From Blautia glucerasea (GTDB lineage Bacteria; Bacillota; Clostridia; Lachnospirales; Lachnospiraceae): a stretch of DNA of 64,000 nucleotides. Position 1 is the stretch's first letter, and each line of letters opens with the position of its first letter. The stretch is taken from positions 190,507 through 254,506 of the forward strand of contig NZ_JAJBMO010000003.1 of NCBI RefSeq assembly GCF_020537505.1, in the 5' to 3' direction. The notes under the pieces are model-generated. The model was not told where the DNA came from. It saw only the letters and a list, made by a program, of their open reading frames with translations, and did no database searches. Shown piece by piece: positions 44,640 to 52,948 of the stretch. The translations under genes were made by a program, and so were the position numbers.

Positions 44640-46980
44640 TCTTCATATCCTCCGGGCGTGTAGTCAGCAGGTCATAGATTTCTCCGCGAGGGAACCGATC
44701 CACAAACGGAATGGTTACATTTCCATAGAACAACAGCCCCTCGCCGGAATTGCTGTGTGTGATATAGGAAAGCTGATGCTCGGAAATACCGAGCTGTTTT
44801 GCCAGAATGGTACGGTCACTCTGCGCCTGCGAAAGCAGAATCATAAAATCCGTGTTGTCCAGAATGTTCTCGATTTCCCGGCTGGCCAAAAGGTCTTTGA
44901 CGTTCTGCGTCAAAGCAGACGGCACACATCCTTTTTTACGCAGCATTTTCCAGACTGCCACAAAGTAGCTGGCTGTCAGCGGATCGCGGAGCAGGATATG
45001 AAACTCGTCAAAGTAGCACCAAGTCGCCGCACCCTCGTGGAAGTTCTGATCCACCGCCTGCGAAACAAACTCATTTGTGATGTGCATTGCAATCTTTCTA
45101 AGGTTTTCGCCCATGTTTTTCAGAACGATGCACACCACACGGCTGTCCGTCTTGACGTTGGTAGGATGGTTAAAGAGATTGAGGGAGCCTGTGCAATAAA
45201 GCTCTAAGGCAGTTGCCACGCGCCGGGCTTCGGGCTCCGGCTGGCGTAAGAGCTCTTCGTACAAATCCTGCAACAGCGGCGTTTTTGCGGTTTCCAGTCC
45301 GAGCGCCTGTTCCCGGTACACCAAACGCACACAGCGGTCAATGACCGTCTTTTCAATGGGCTGCAAACCTTCCTTGCCGCCAACCACCAGCTCGCACAGG
45401 GACAAAAGAAAATCCGCCTTCATGGAAAGCGGGCTTTCTCCGGCAGCCATATTGAGCTCCACATCCATCGGATTGAGATGGTGCGGGCTGTCCGGGGCAA
45501 TCTCGATCACCTGGCCGCCCAGCCTTCGCACCAGCGGCGCATATTCGCCCATCGGGTCAACCACGATGATCCGATCCTGCGGGATGGTGAGAAACACATT
45601 CAAGAGCTCGCGCTTTGCGGCAAAGCTCTTGCCGGAGCCCGTAGAGCCCAAATACATCCCGTTTGCCGATTTCAGCTTTTTGCGGTCAGCCATGATGACA
45701 TTGTGAGAAAGTGCGTTCATGCCATAGTAGAGGGCCTGTCCAGCCATGCGGAGCTCCCTTGTCATAAAGGGGATAAAAATGGCTGTGGAGCTGGTTGTCA
45801 TACCGCGCTGGATTTCTACCTCGTTGTAGCCAAGGGCCAGCGAAGAAACAAAGCCCTGTTCCTGTTGCCAGTCCAGACGGCGCAGAGCGCAGTTGTATTT
45901 CTGCGCGATGCCGCCCACGGTAAACACATCGTTTTCCAGCCGCTGGCGAGTAGGGGCAAGGTTTACCACCGTAAAGGTCAGCAGAAACATTCGCTCATTG
46001 CGGGATTGCAAATCAGCCAGAAGCTCCGCCGCGTCCTTGCTGAATGTAATCAGGTCAGGGGGAAGAATATCCGGGTCATAGCCGGAGCGCACAGCCTTTC
46101 TCTGTTCCTCCACTTTCATTTTTCCGATGTCCGAGATTTTCCCCTTGATGGTCTTAATTGCCTTGAGCTGATCCACGGTCTGAATGTGCATGGTCACGGT
46201 CATTTCCGCATCCAGCTCCAAGATTTCCGCCAACAACTTATCCGAAAGCTCCGATGCCATAATCTGTAAGTAGGACACCGCGCCCCAATACTGGCCGATG
46301 CGGAATGTGCGGGACTGGCGGAAGTCGAGACTGTCCGGGGCAATAAAGTCTTTTGTGCCGAGCCCGGTCTGCGGGATGTCTTTCCACGAAAAGCGGAACG
46401 CCTCACGGCTCCCCGGGTGCATCTGGCTATGAAGCAGCGCAAGGCGGGCCCGTCCGTCCATCGGCTCCGAGGGAACGCCCAGCCGCTTAAAGTTTCCCAT
46501 GACATCGGCCTCCACACGCTCCAGACGGGGCCGTGCCTCCGCAATCCCCTCGGCGGGTATGCCAAAGGTGATGTATTTTGAGCGTTCAATGCCGTTATTG
46601 CTTTTGGCAATCTGATTTTTCAGCATCCCGGTAAACTCATCCCGGACGCTGTTATAGTTGTCATCCGCTTTCGGGATATTGACTTGATAGCGGCTGCGGG
46701 AATGGGAACGACGGTTGATAAAGGAAAGCTGGAACGGCAGCGAACTGTCAAAGTAGTTGAGGAATGAGCTCCATCCGCTGAATATGGCAGTCTGATCCTC
46801 GGTGGATGCCACGGAGTAATTGATGTCCTCATATTCCACGGTTTTTGTATAGAGCCCGCCCGGGAGCTTGCACACACCGTCCGGGTGCATGGACAGATAC
46901 GGGATTGTCTGCTGGGCAGACAGGGCCGCCCGGCCTTTACCCTTAGTGGCGGCTCCGTTTTTCTTCTTTGTGTTTTTCAA
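44620..46980 (-). CDS. VirB4-family conjugation ATPase
   Basis: The 786-residue ATPase starts at TTG 46980, seven bases after GGAGG. Walker A is GSTGSGKSFAAKRE near residue 430, a DPMGEYAPLVRRLGG block follows, and Walker B is WCYFDEFHILL near 665. The N-terminal half is the VirB4/TraE domain. It powers assembly and substrate passage of the type IV secretion channel at the membrane. It overlaps both neighbours (PrgI upstream by 38 bp, NlpC/P60 downstream by 20 bp). Confidence 0.95.
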   Translation of the reverse strand: MKNTKKKNGAATKGKGRAALSAQQTIPYLSMHPDGVCKLPGGLYTKTVEYEDINYSVASTEDQTAIFSGWSSFLNYFDSSLPFQLSFINRRSHSRSRYQVNIPKADDNYNSVRDEFTGMLKNQIAKSNNGIERSKYITFGIPAEGIAEARPRLERVEADVMGNFKRLGVPSEPMDGRARLALLHSQMHPGSREAFRFSWKDIPQTGLGTKDFIAPDSLDFRQSRTFRIGQYWGAVSYLQIMASELSDKLLAEILELDAEMTVTMHIQTVDQLKAIKTIKGKISDIGKMKVEEQRKAVRSGYDPDILPPDLITFSKDAAELLADLQSRNERMFLLTFTVVNLAPTRQRLENDVFTVGGIAQKYNCALRRLDWQQEQGFVSSLALGYNEVEIQRGMTTSSTAIFIPFMTRELRMAGQALYYGMNALSHNVIMADRKKLKSANGMYLGSTGSGKSFAAKRELLNVFLTIPQDRIIVVDPMGEYAPLVRRLGGQVIEIAPDSPHHLNPMDVELNMAAGESPLSMKADFLLSLCELVVGGKEGLQPIEKTVIDRCVRLVYREQALGLETAKTPLLQDLYEELLRQPEPEARRVATALELYCTGSLNLFNHPTNVKTDSRVVCIVLKNMGENLRKIAMHITNEFVSQAVDQNFHEGAATWCYFDEFHILLRDPLTASYFVAVWKMLRKKGCVPSALTQNVKDLLASREIENILDNTDFMILLSQAQSDRTILAKQLGISEHQLSYITHSNSGEGLLFYGNVTIPFVDRFPRGEIYDLLTTRPEDMKNETKNE

Positions 46981-47326
46981 TCACATCCTCCTTTCCAGCG
47001 CCCGGCCCGACAAAGGGCGCATAAATGTTTTCGGTTCGGTAGGCCCTGATCCCCGGCCTTAGAAACTTGGCCCGGATGATATTCCGCACCACCTTTTCAA
47101 AGGGTAAGCCGTCCTTTTCATACATGGCCAGCAGGAACGCCGGGAGCATAATTCCCAGCATGAGAAACATCGCCCCGGTATTGCCGAGGGTGCCACGGGT
47201 CAGCAGATAGGCCGGAATCCCCACCGCGCCCGCGCTGCCGAAGCAGACAAGCTGGCGTTTGGTAAGGTTGAAAGCCATCTTTGTTTTGATTTTGGATAAA
47301 TCGTTTGGTACGTTTACATAGGGCAT
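46943..47326 (-). CDS. PrgI family conjugation membrane protein
   Basis: The 127-residue protein (MPYVNVPNDLSKIKTKMAFNLTKRQLVCFG) has two membrane helices at about 28-48 and 53-72. The PrgI layout, a VirB3-like channel subunit, is always found just before the VirB4 ATPase. AAAGGAGTGTG precedes ATG. It overlaps the VirB4 gene by 38 bp. Confidence 0.93.
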   Translation of the reverse strand: MPYVNVPNDLSKIKTKMAFNLTKRQLVCFGSAGAVGIPAYLLTRGTLGNTGAMFLMLGIMLPAFLLAMYEKDGLPFEKVVRNIIRAKFLRPGIRAYRTENIYAPFVGPGAGKEDVIEKHKEEKRSRH

Positions 47327-47329
47327 AGA

Positions 47330-47902
47330 TCACACTCCTTTCTGCACTTCGGGACAATGTGTCCCAAAGTCCGGGATGGTTGGTGTTACTTCATTTCCCC
47401 ATACAGCCCAGCCGGGCGGGGTCTGCCTGGCAAAGAGCTCCACGCGGGGCAGATCGCCCATCAGGGAAATGATTTTGGCGCGGGCCTCGTCCGGCTTTTT
47501 GCTATGGGCTTCAATCGGGGAAATGATGAATTGATGAATGTTGGCAGCCTGCCGCTTTGGATGTCCCTTGGTTGCCAGCAGGCAGATTTCTGCATTGCCC
47601 CTTGTCCAGAAGCCAAGGCCGTAAAACCAGCTATCCGCTTTCTTGTTCTTTTTCAGCCAGACGAAAGCAACGCTTTTGTAGGTGAAGCCCCAAGCCTCGA
47701 TCAGCCGGAGCGCCTCCGGGAGCTGCGGGAAAGTGGCCCATAAAAAGAGTGCGCTGTCCGGGGCTGCAAGATCAGCCACAGGCAACGCACATAAATCCTC
47801 AATGCTCATAGTGGGATAATGATTTTCCGCCGCGCCCTGTACTTTCTTAGCCGAGTAGCGCCACGGCGGGTCAGCGTAAATGATAGAATACTGCTGGATA
47901 AT
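47330..47902 (-). CDS. MT-A70-like DNA adenine methyltransferase with a non-AUG start
   Basis: The catalytic motif YADPPWRYSAKK lies upstream of the first ATG (47809). The gene must begin earlier, in the frame that opens at an ATT (47902) or ATC (47899) just after AAAGGAG and overlapping the stop of the preceding gene. The full product has about 190 residues: DPPW, then LFLWATFPQLPEAL and KKPDEARAKIISLMGDLPRVELFARQ typical of MT-A70 proteins. It would methylate adenine N6. The C-terminus (FGTHCPEVQKG) is encoded by palindrome copy 8. It is paired with a second methyltransferase upstream. Confidence 0.82.
   Translation of the reverse strand: MIQQYSIIYADPPWRYSAKKVQGAAENHYPTMSIEDLCALPVADLAAPDSALFLWATFPQLPEALRLIEAWGFTYKSVAFVWLKKNKKADSWFYGLGFWTRGNAEICLLATKGHPKRQAANIHQFIISPIEAHSKKPDEARAKIISLMGDLPRVELFARQTPPGWAVWGNEVTPTIPDFGTHCPEVQKGV
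47346..47370. repeat. ICE palindrome copy 8
   Basis: ACTTC-GGGACA-ATG-TGTCCC-AAAGT, in the 3' end of the MT-A70 gene, encoding FGTHCPEV, a different frame from copies 6, 7 and 9. Confidence 0.94.
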
Positions 47903-48681
47903 TACACTCCTTTCTCGCCGGAGCTTTTTACTGCCTGCGCCGCACGGATGCGCTCACTGGCGGCGGCATAAAAGGACGGGGCCGTTTCAAAGCATACAAA
48001 GCGGCGTTCTGTGTTGATAGCTGCAATCGCGGTTGTGCCGGAGCCCGCGCAAATGTCCGCAACCAGCTCGCCAGGGCGGGTATAGGTGCGGATCAGATAC
48101 TCGCAGAGTTCCACGGGCTTCTGTGTGGGGTGGATGCCGCCGGACACCGTAGGCACAAATAGTACATTTCCGGGATAGCGGCGGCCATCGTTGGACTCCG
48201 ATCCCTGCCGTTCAAATTTCCCATAGTTGGAGCTTGTACCGCTTCGGGAATGAACGCGGGCATAAGGCTTGCCATAAGTAAACTGCGGATTGTAGACCGG
48301 GGACTTCTGGTAAAACACCAAGATATTCTCGGACTTTTTCAGTGGAGCCCGGTTTGCATTGAGAAAGCCCGTTCCGCGCTCCTTGTACCAAATCCACTCA
48401 TAGCGGAGCATGGCGAGGTTGGATGCGCCCAGCACCTTGTCAAAGGGGCACTGTGCGAAAAACAGCACTGCGCCATTCGGTTTGACTGCCCATTTCACCG
48501 CCTCCCACAGCTCCGGGAGCGGCAGGGGCACATCCCAATAATTCCGGGTTGTGCCGTAAGGCGGATCAGTCAGCAGCATATCCACGCTATGTTTTGGCAA
48601 AGAACGCAAGCCCTCGATGCCGTCCATGAGAAACAAGCCCTCCTTCGGGACACGTTGTCCCAAAGTGCGGCTATCGGTCAT
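47902..48681 (-). CDS. DNA methyltransferase (DPPY type, N4/N6)
   Basis: From ATG 48681 (AAAGGAGG upstream) the protein has 259 residues. It shows LTDPPYGTTRNYWD near residue 38 (catalytic motif IV) and ending motif VADICAGSGTTAIAAINTERRFVCFE (SAM-binding motif I), the beta-class order. HPTQKPVELCEYLIRTYT lies between them. It methylates DNA at N4-cytosine or N6-adenine. No restriction endonuclease gene is nearby, so self-protection of the ICE during transfer is the likely role. The N-terminus (TLGQRVPKEG) is encoded by palindrome copy 9. Confidence 0.92.
   Translation of the reverse strand: MTDSRTLGQRVPKEGLFLMDGIEGLRSLPKHSVDMLLTDPPYGTTRNYWDVPLPLPELWEAVKWAVKPNGAVLFFAQCPFDKVLGASNLAMLRYEWIWYKERGTGFLNANRAPLKKSENILVFYQKSPVYNPQFTYGKPYARVHSRSGTSSNYGKFERQGSESNDGRRYPGNVLFVPTVSGGIHPTQKPVELCEYLIRTYTRPGELVADICAGSGTTAIAAINTERRFVCFETAPSFYAAASERIRAAQAVKSSGEKGV
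48642..48666. repeat. ICE palindrome copy 9
   Basis: CCTTC-GGGACA-CGT-TGTCCC-AAAGT, in the N-terminal coding region of the DPPY methyltransferase. Confidence 0.93.
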
Positions 48682-49402
48682 TGCGGGCCTCCTTTGCTTT
48701 GGCAGGTGCAGGCCGGGCGGCATTTTCTTTTCCAGCTTGTTTCGCGGCCTCGGCCATCTGCTCCTTGATCGGGGCAGGCCGTACCGCCTGGGCCCGTGCA
48801 ACAAGCTGTTCCACCGCCGCATGATACGCCTTCACACCAGCCGCGTTAATCCGCTCCTGTGTGGCGTGGTCAGGAATCCGAACCGTAGCCCGGTATCCCG
48901 TCCGGCTGGCAGGATCGGGTTTAGAGGGAGCTCCGAGAAAAATTCCGTTTTTCCCGTCCACAACCTTAAAATCGTCGATGACCACACCGCCAAAATTGAC
49001 GCTGGCGAAGCCGATCAGTTTACCCTGCGGCTCAATCGGGCGGACAGATACTGTGATCGGAACAACCGCCTCTTGCAAGACGGCATCCGTCCGCATTTTT
49101 ACCGCCTCGTCAATACTAACGCCCTTGACTTCCGCAAGCTCCGCGATGGGAGCATCAAATAGCCAGCGCCGCTCCTCCGCAGCAATCTGCTCCGGGGTCA
49201 GCAATACATCATCTTTCTTACTCAGATAAAATTCCTCCTTTCCGCTTGCCGGAGCAGGCTGGGCGGGGTCGTCCATCAGCTCTTTTCTTTGCAGGACGGC
49301 CTCTGTTTCCGCCATAAAGCGGTAAGCGTCTGCCTCAGTAAACTCCTCCGGCGTTTTTCCATTCCATAAGCGCGTTCCGTCTGCCCCGTATCTTCTCGGC
49401 AT
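48671..49402 (-). CDS. ICE protein with an internal SpoVG-like domain
   Basis: From ATG 49402 (GGAGGTG upstream) the protein has 243 residues. Residues 1-110 (MPRRYGADGTRLWNGKTPEEF..) are unassigned. Residues about 118-195 match the SpoVG fold: ITVSVRPIEPQGKLIGFASV, GGVVIDDFKVVDGKNGIFLGAPSK and a closing helix INAAGVKAYHAAVEQL. SpoVG proteins bind RNA/DNA and regulate sporulation and division genes. The tail has RPAPIKEQMAEAAKQAG and ends EARNDR, the same tail type as three other ICE proteins. It overlaps the methyltransferase gene by 11 bp. Confidence 0.82.
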   Translation of the reverse strand: MPRRYGADGTRLWNGKTPEEFTEADAYRFMAETEAVLQRKELMDDPAQPAPASGKEEFYLSKKDDVLLTPEQIAAEERRWLFDAPIAELAEVKGVSIDEAVKMRTDAVLQEAVVPITVSVRPIEPQGKLIGFASVNFGGVVIDDFKVVDGKNGIFLGAPSKPDPASRTGYRATVRIPDHATQERINAAGVKAYHAAVEQLVARAQAVRPAPIKEQMAEAAKQAGKENAARPAPAKAKEARNDR

Positions 49403-49417
49403 AAGCACCACCTCCTG

Positions 49418-50284
49418 TTAATGAGCGCCAAAGATACGCTGGGCAATGCTCCCGGTCTTAAAGAGCATGAAGCAAAGCAAAACCGTGTAGCCCACAGTTC
49501 CCCAAATCGCCCCGATGGGATCGCCGCTTGTTGCGATGCCTTGAATGAGCACCGCGTAAATTGCAACACATACAAGAATCAGCAGCCCTTGAAAGCCCAC
49601 GGCAAACAGGGACTTGATGTAGTTTTGCCCGGTGCTGCCAAGCTCCCGGTTGGAAAGCGTAGCAACGGGGATGGGGGCCAGACTGGTCAGCAGATAGATT
49701 TCCAGCATCCTGCCATACACCAAAACGAAAATGATAATCCCCATCGCCTTCATCGTAAATCCAATGAGCGCAGACTGCAGCCAAAGCCCCAAAAGCGGCC
49801 CCAAGTCCATCGCCTCCAGCGAGGTTTCCAGTTCGGCAAGCATATCCGCCGAAACATCGGTAGAGCCTTGAATCAGCCCGCCTGCCTGCGCGATAACGCT
49901 CTGCGACACATCGAACACAGCCATGACGATATTGAATGTATTTGACAGGATTAAGATTGCACAGGCTGTTTTGAACATCCATTTATAGAGGTTCGCAACG
50001 TCAACCTCGTGCATATTGTTTTTTTCCAAAAGCATCTGTATGAGCTCATAAGTGGCAACAAAGGTCAGCACCATTCCGGCAATCGGCAGGATCACCGTTT
50101 CGGAAAGCTGTCGGATCAGGGAGAAAACCCCGGCGTGCCACGCCGCCGGGGTAGTCCCTACCTGTGCCGCAATCTCTCCGACTTGGGTATTGACGGTATC
50201 AAAAAGCCCTTCGAGGTTTCCCATAATCCCGCCAATCAGAAGCTCTTTGAGCCAGTTTGTGAGCCAGTCGGTGAGAAAATCCAT
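49418..50284 (-). CDS. VirB6/TrbL-like conjugation membrane protein
   Basis: The 288-residue polytopic protein has about six to seven membrane helices (LILPIAGMVLTFVATYELIQ, FKTACAILILSNTFNIVMAVF, IGFTMKAMGIIIFVLVYG, VGFQGLLILVCVAIYAVL, GYTVLLCFMLF). An early amphipathic region reads MDFLTDWLTNWLKELLIGG. The order VirD4-Maff2-VirB6 matches Tn1549-like elements. It forms the inner-membrane channel of the type IV secretion system. Confidence 0.9.
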   Translation of the reverse strand: MDFLTDWLTNWLKELLIGGIMGNLEGLFDTVNTQVGEIAAQVGTTPAAWHAGVFSLIRQLSETVILPIAGMVLTFVATYELIQMLLEKNNMHEVDVANLYKWMFKTACAILILSNTFNIVMAVFDVSQSVIAQAGGLIQGSTDVSADMLAELETSLEAMDLGPLLGLWLQSALIGFTMKAMGIIIFVLVYGRMLEIYLLTSLAPIPVATLSNRELGSTGQNYIKSLFAVGFQGLLILVCVAIYAVLIQGIATSGDPIGAIWGTVGYTVLLCFMLFKTGSIAQRIFGAH

Positions 50285-50295
50285 AAGCGCCTACC

Positions 50296-50508
50296 TTAAA
50301 ACAGGCCAGACAACAGAGGGATCAGTGTGGTGCCAATGACGATGATGCCGCCGCCCGCCATGAGCTGCTTCATGCCCTGGGACTTGGAGCCCGGGTTATC
50401 CGAGCCGTAGCCCTCCAGCAGATTGACCACGCCCCACACGCCAAGGCCAGCGCCGAGAGCAATAACGAGGGTCTGTAAAGTGTCGATTGCAGATGAGAAA
50501 AATGCCAT
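50296..50508 (-). CDS. Maff2 family small membrane protein
   Basis: From ATG 50508 (GGAGG upstream) the 70-residue protein reads MAFFSSAIDTLQTLVIALGAGLGVWGVVNLLEGYG, then LMAGGGIIVIGTTLIPLLSGLF. It has two hydrophobic helices and the name-giving MAFF start of this family. It resembles VirB2-like pilin subunits in size and layout (inference). It lies directly before the VirB6-like gene. Confidence 0.93.
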   Translation of the reverse strand: MAFFSSAIDTLQTLVIALGAGLGVWGVVNLLEGYGSDNPGSKSQGMKQLMAGGGIIVIGTTLIPLLSGLF

Positions 50509-50576
50509 ATAAGCCTCCATTTCTCCGGGTTTTCCCCGGTAACAAAAAAGCCGCCCATGCAGGCGGCAGGTTACAA

Positions 50577-50601
50577 ACTTCGGGACACTTTGTCTCGAAG
50601 C
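50577..50601. repeat. ICE palindrome copy 10
   Basis: ACTTC-GGGACA-CTT-TGTCTC-GAAGC, 2 bp after the VirD4 stop codon, before Maff2. Confidence 0.93.
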
Positions 50602-50603
50602 GT

Positions 50604-52439
50604 TTATGCAAAGGCGTCTGGATCGTCGATGTCATCATAGTTGAGGATGTCCTCGTCCTCTTCCGTGAGTGCATCGTCCGGCACAGCCACCTCATACATC
50701 GTACACGCCTCGTTCAGCCCGGGCCGCCTGCGGCGGTTAATGAGCCTGTCGAGGTCAAAAGCGTTTTTCTGTTTATCGGCCTCCGCCGTATAGCGGTAGT
50801 TCGGATGCCGTTTCAGATCATACTTGGGAGAGAAGAACGGGGGTAGGCCCCGAAGCTGCAAAATACATTTGTCTCCCGGCATGGTTGCAAGCTCGGCTGG
50901 GGTCATCAGTTCCCGGCCCAGCCGCTGGGTATTTTGACTGTAGCTTTCCGACTGGCCACGGGAGCGGCTGTCGGTCTGCATACTGATTGTGGCTTTTCCC
51001 AGCCAGTTCTCGGATATTTCCTTGATGGTGCTGGCTTCGCGGCCACCGAGGAACACCACGCTATCCATGTTGCCGAGGATTGTCTCGGCGTGTTTATCGT
51101 AAATGGCCTTGCACTGTGCCAACTGCTGATACAACAGGCACAGACTCACCTCGCGGGAGCGGATAACCGCGACTAGCTTTTCGAGCTGGGGCACCTGTCC
51201 CGTGTTGGCTGCTTCGTCCCACAGCACCCGTACATGGTGCGGCAGGCGGCCACTGTGAACATTGTCCGCCCGTTCACACAGGAGGTTGAACATCTGCGAA
51301 AATGCCAGCGCCACTAAAAAGTTGTAGGTCTGCGTGGTATCGGAAATGATGAAGAATACCGCCGTTTTCCGATCTCCGATGCGGTCAAGCTCCAATTCGT
51401 CATAGGCCATGACCTCACGAAGCTGCGGGATGTCAAAGGGAGCCAGCCGCGCACCGCAGGAAATCAAAATGCTTTTTGCCGTCTTGCCGCTGGCCAATTT
51501 GTACTTTTTATACTGTTTGACCGCGAAACAATCCGGCTTGCGCTTTTCGAGCCCGGCAAACATATAGTCCACCGCGTTCATAAAATCCTCGTCATCCTCC
51601 TTGACCTCCATGCCGGAAATCATATCCACAAGGGTATTCATGTTCCGATCCTCGGCAGGCCCCTCGAAAATGATGTAGGCAATTAGGGCGCAGTACAAAA
51701 GCGTTTCCGATTTTGTCCAGAATGGATCGCCTTCCTTGCCTTCGCCCTTGGTGTTGGAAATCAGGGCATCCACGAATTTCAGAATATCGGCCTCGTTGCG
51801 GATATACGCCAGCGGGTTATAGTGCATGGATTTTGAAAAATCTATGCTGTTGAATACCTTGATTTTGTACCCGCGTTTTTGCAGGAAAGCCCCAACCTGT
51901 CCCAGCACACCGCCTTTGGGATCGACCACCACATAAGAGGAATGAGCCTGTAAAAGCTGGGGCGTGAGCCAGAAGCGGGTTTTGCCGGAGCCGGACGAGC
52001 CGATAATGCAGCAATTCAGGTTTCGGGCATTTGCGGGGATTTTCGGGCGGGTGTTCATCGTGAGGAACTCCGTCCCGGTCAAAATCACGTTGTTTTCAAA
52101 CTTCGAATCGACAAATGGTTTGATGTCTTTTTCCGTTCCCCACCGGGCGCTGCCATATTCTGCATCCCGCCGAAACTTCTTAGCGTTCTTGCTTTTGAAA
52201 TAGATCAGCAGCCGAAAACCAACTGCGCCTACAATACCGACAAGCCAATCCAGCGGGACTAAACCGGGCGCAAAGTCAGCAAAGGCCGGGCCAATCGTCT
52301 GGCCCAGCCCGATGAGCTTATGTGCAAAATCGTTACCCGCTGCCAGCCGGTAGGCCGTTCCCAGCTTGAGGAACGCCCACAGGATGAACAGATAGGGAAT
52401 GTTTGGAATGAGATATTTTCTAATCTTATCTGTCCTCAT
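50604..52439 (-). CDS. VirD4/TraG-type coupling protein
   Basis: From ATG 52439 (AAAGGAGGTGG upstream) the protein has 611 residues. It has two N-terminal membrane helices (residues 9-28 and 55-75), Walker A in IIGSSGSGKTRFWL near 145, a VVVDPKGGVLGQVG block and Walker B in VLWDEAANTGQVPQLEKL near 400. The coupling protein brings the relaxase-DNA complex, and any protein substrates, to the channel. It overlaps the PcfB gene by 14 bp, as in other elements. Confidence 0.96.
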   Translation of the reverse strand: MRTDKIRKYLIPNIPYLFILWAFLKLGTAYRLAAGNDFAHKLIGLGQTIGPAFADFAPGLVPLDWLVGIVGAVGFRLLIYFKSKNAKKFRRDAEYGSARWGTEKDIKPFVDSKFENNVILTGTEFLTMNTRPKIPANARNLNCCIIGSSGSGKTRFWLTPQLLQAHSSYVVVDPKGGVLGQVGAFLQKRGYKIKVFNSIDFSKSMHYNPLAYIRNEADILKFVDALISNTKGEGKEGDPFWTKSETLLYCALIAYIIFEGPAEDRNMNTLVDMISGMEVKEDDEDFMNAVDYMFAGLEKRKPDCFAVKQYKKYKLASGKTAKSILISCGARLAPFDIPQLREVMAYDELELDRIGDRKTAVFFIISDTTQTYNFLVALAFSQMFNLLCERADNVHSGRLPHHVRVLWDEAANTGQVPQLEKLVAVIRSREVSLCLLYQQLAQCKAIYDKHAETILGNMDSVVFLGGREASTIKEISENWLGKATISMQTDSRSRGQSESYSQNTQRLGRELMTPAELATMPGDKCILQLRGLPPFFSPKYDLKRHPNYRYTAEADKQKNAFDLDRLINRRRRPGLNEACTMYEVAVPDDALTEEDEDILNYDDIDDPDAFA

Positions 52440-52905
52440 GGGCCACCTCCTTTGCACGTTCTTTCTGTTTCGGCTTTTCTTTGGAAAGCTGATCCGCCGC
52501 CTGTTGCAGTTGTTCCCGGATGGGAACACGGTTCGATTTTGCTTTGCTTAACACCTTCCGGGAATACTCAGAAAAGCAGGCGGTCATTGCGTCTGCCTGT
52601 CCAGCCTTGAAAAACAGCAGGTATTTGTCCGGCCCGGTTTTATAAAACGCATAGTCCACATTCCATTTCCGGGCCACGCGGTCAAAGGACTTGGCATCCC
52701 CGGATAGCTCAATGCTGTTGGTGGCTGTGCCGTGGGCCATGAGCTTTCGCACACTTTGCTTGCCGTGTGGTGTTTGCCGCCCACGGTATGCCTTGCGGAT
52801 CTTCCGCCCCACCATACCCAGCACATACGCCAGTCCCCGCGCTGTCAGCTTGGTTGTTTTTACAGATATGGCTATCGTGCGCCGGGAAATATCTTCATCA
52901 ATCAG
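52426..52905 (-). CDS. pcfB: PcfB family conjugation protein with a CTG start
   Basis: PcfB proteins accompany VirD4. The conserved N-terminus here is IDEDISRRTIAISVKTTKLTARGLAYVLGMV, and it lies upstream of any ATG. AAGGAGG is followed eight bases later by CTG ATT GAT GAA, so CTG 52905 (or ATT 52902) must initiate. The product has about 159 residues and ends VPIREQLQQAADQL, then a basic stretch closing AHEDR, the tail type shared with three other ICE proteins. PcfB is a relaxosome factor in related plasmids. Confidence 0.82.
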   Translation of the reverse strand: MIDEDISRRTIAISVKTTKLTARGLAYVLGMVGRKIRKAYRGRQTPHGKQSVRKLMAHGTATNSIELSGDAKSFDRVARKWNVDYAFYKTGPDKYLLFFKAGQADAMTACFSEYSRKVLSKAKSNRVPIREQLQQAADQLSKEKPKQKERAKEVAHEDR

Positions 52906-52919
52906 TTACACCGCCTCCT

Positions 52920-52944
52920 TCCTTGGGACAATTTGTCTCGAAGT
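52920..52944. repeat. ICE palindrome copy 11
   Basis: TCCTT-GGGACA-ATT-TGTCTC-GAAGT, between ardA and pcfB. The left outer arm is degenerate and overlaps the pcfB ribosome site. Confidence 0.88.
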
Positions 52945-52948
52945 ACCG

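Noticed and set aside
50396..50695. 99-codon frame across palindrome copy 10
   Set aside because: Overlaps Maff2 and VirD4 coding in the wrong frame and has no ribosome site.
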